Part shown: positions 62,079-64,000 of the stretch, in pieces
Position numbering within the stretch: position 1 is the first letter of the stretch
Layout of the letters: each line of letters begins with the position of its first letter
DNA from: Combretum micranthum
Lineage: Eukaryota > Streptophyta > Magnoliopsida > Myrtales > Combretaceae
Direction: 5' to 3'
Assembly (NCBI GenBank): GCA_024138025.1
Contig: JAMXBD010000168.1
Coordinates: 1,426,001-1,490,000, forward strand
Length of the DNA: 64,000 nucleotides
Translations under genes and position numbers: made by a program
Notes under the pieces: model-generated
Database searches by the model: none
Told to the model about the DNA's origin: nothing
Seen by the model: only the letters and a program-made list of their open reading frames with translations

Positions 62079-64000
62079 GGTTGCTTGACAACGGTGCATC
62101 GCACCATGTCACTGCTAATCTCAATAATCTTGCTCTTCACAACGGTTATAATGGCACTAATGACATTATGATTGGTGATGGTTCTGGACTTCCTATTACA
62201 TATATTGGTTCAACATCTCTCAACACTCCCTGTCACTCTTTTACACTTTCTAATGTTCTATGTGTTCCCACTATGAAATGCAATAAAATCTCCATTTCTC
62301 AATTTTGTAAGACCAAAAATACCTCTATTGAATTCTTACCATCTTCTTTTCATGTGAAGGACTTGTGCATGGGGGCAATACTTCTAAAGGGTCAAACTAA
62401 GGGTGATATTTATTAGGGGTGGGCAAAAAAACCAATCGAACCAAACCAAACCAATCTATAACCGAACCAATCCAAACCGAAAATATGGTTTTTTTAGTGG
62501 TTTGGTTAAAAAATTTTCCAATCCTAACCAATTCATAAATTTATGGTTTGGTTTGAAAGGTAAATCAAACCAATCCGTAAAGCCGAACCAAACAGTTTTA
62601 GAAAAATATTATAATACTTTACTATATGTTCATATGATTTCGTTTGATATTTATTATTTGGTGAATATAAATGAAAATCAACTTGTTCATTTTTAAATTT
62701 TTTTAAGCTCATGATATGTAATTTTTTTTTGTTGATGATGAACTATTTTTTCTTAATAGCTTTTAACTTTATAAAGTATGAAAATTATTTATTCAGTTAT
62801 AAACTTTTATTATGTATTAATTGTTTAATATATTTTGTTAGCAGGTCATTTTATTCGTTGATGAATTTTGTTGATAGATGATTTTTTATTTTAGCTAAAT
62901 TTGTTGATAAATAACTGACTTGATGGTTCTATTAAAAATTATAAATTATGACTTACTATATATTTGTTGATAAATGTATTTTATTAGTGAATAACTGATT
63001 TTATAGAGAACTATGGATAAAAAGTATGATGAATTCATAAAATATTTTGTCGTGGTTTGTAATATAAACTTTGTAAAATGGTATAAATATTTAAGTATCT
63101 ACACAAATATAAAAAAACTAGAACAAAGAAAATTTTTAGTTAGAATTTTGATTTAGTCCATAATCCAAACCAAACAAAACCATTATTTAATAGTTTAAAA
63201 AATTTATAATCCAAACTAAACCGTTACTTAATGGTTTGATTTGAGATGGAAAAAAAAAATCAAACCGTAAATTAGGGTTTGGTTTGGTTTTAAGAAAAAT
63301 CGAACCAAACCAAACCAATCCGTGCCCACCTCTAAACTATTTATGAATGGCCGACCTCTTCCTTACCGTTGCTTGCTTTCTCCAGTATCAAAACTACTTT
63401 GCTTACATGGCATCACAGGCTTGGTTATCCATCTGTGTCAACTTTCAAGTATATTTTATCTTTAGCCAATTTAGATGTTTCTGGTTCTTCGAATCTCGAG
63501 TTCTATTGTAATTCATGTTATTGCAATAAAAGTCATAAATTGCCTTTTTCTTCTTCTTCACTCTCTACCTCTTCACCTCTTGAGGTTGTTTTTACTAATA
63601 TTTATACGTCAGCTGTTCAATCCATCGATAATTTTATATATTACATAATATTTTTTGATCACTTTACAAAATACATTTGGTTATATCCTTTTAAGCAAAA
63701 ATCTGATGTCCAAGATGTTTTCATTCGATATAAGGCTCTTGTTGAAAAGTTCTTTAATTGTTCAATTAAAACACTCTATTCTGACAATGGACGGGAGTAT
63801 CAAGCTTTATCATCCTTCTTAACAGTCAATGGTATTTGTCATCTTACTTCTCCACTTCATAGACCATAACACAATAGGTACTTAAAACGTCGTCATCGAC
63901 ACATTGTTGAAACGAGCCTCTCCCTATTATCTCATGCATCTATGCCTCTCACGTATTGGTCCTTTGCTTTCACTACTGTAGTCTATCTTATAAATCATCT
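62079..64000 (+). pseudogene. Copia protease and integrase remnant, interrupted by a hAT MITE, runs off the window
   Basis: 62079-62405 encodes the protease part with PWLLDNGASHHVT, then the start of the gag-pre-integrase domain, cut at …KGDIY. After the MITE the frame resumes with EWP at 63345 and goes on to HHRLGYPS and a CNSC pair (zinc-binding), then the integrase core. The first catalytic Asp appears as Asn (VVFTNIYTS); the second is present (LYSDNGREY). A TAA near 63867 interrupts the frame, which then continues RHRHIVETSLSLLSHASMP to the window end. RT and RNase H would lie outside. Confidence 0.75.
62414..63336. mobile_element. hAT-type MITE nested in the copia element
   Basis: The ends TAGGGGTGGGCA / TGCCCACCTCTA are inverted with one mismatch. 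The flanks ATATTTAT (62406-62413) and CTATTTAT (63337-63344) are an 8-bp duplication with one mismatch, after two extra bases at the right end. Both subterminal regions have repeated AACCAAACC/GGTTTGGTTT motifs. About 0.92 kb, AT-rich and non-coding. Confidence 0.8.

Overview
This window is a piece of nuclear genome from a flowering plant, most likely a eudicot. The signs are AT-rich intergenic DNA, one intron-rich gene with GT..AG splice sites, and a landscape of plant transposable elements (Ty3/gypsy of the Ogre/Tat type, Ty1/copia, hAT, Mutator-like, SINE). I cannot name the species. There are no operons, CRISPR arrays or recognisable functional tRNA or rRNA genes.

Only one host gene can be fully supported: squalene synthase, minus strand, 40698 down to 34035. 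Thirteen exons can be joined with every splice site canonical and give a continuous 419-residue reading frame. It carries both Asp-rich motifs and a C-terminal membrane anchor. Its introns hold a small SINE, a 17-bp-duplication micro-insertion and two sense-strand G-runs.

Region by region: 1-1667 is an LTR of an Ogre/Tat-like family that abuts, and probably interrupts, a second LTR of the same family (1668-5241). The second LTR also holds two hAT miniature elements, one of them inside a further repeat. From 5242 to 18223 runs the decayed minus-strand interior of that element: 3' UTR with a degenerate tandem array, integrase (split by a 1.6-kb insertion), extra RNase H, RT-RNase H, protease, gag, an extra 5' ORF, and PBS. 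The 5' LTR is 18224-21055. From 21056 to about 24600 is decayed minus-strand coding sequence with a coiled-coil stretch. An almost intact autonomous hAT element with a perfect 8-bp target duplication fills 25396-30713. Squalene synthase follows at 34035-40698. Downstream are a Mutator-like MITE (41340-41631), a plus-strand remnant of a 'putative gypsy-type transposon' (about 41940-44240), and long AT-rich stretches with further inverted-repeat elements (49197-50334, 52933-53807). A truncated gypsy gag-protease fragment (56321-57945) lies between two direct copies of a 0.65-0.9 kb segment. A decayed copia element starts near 60750 and runs off the right edge; it is interrupted by a nested hAT MITE (62414-63336).

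The most interesting signals are: the autonomous hAT together with a deletion-type relative that shares its termini and a palindromic subterminal motif; the Pol III-like A/B box module kept in three LTR copies; the two-type tandem array in the Ogre-like 3' UTR; and a set of very short insertions flanked by 7-19 bp duplications that look like minimal LINE-driven retropositions.
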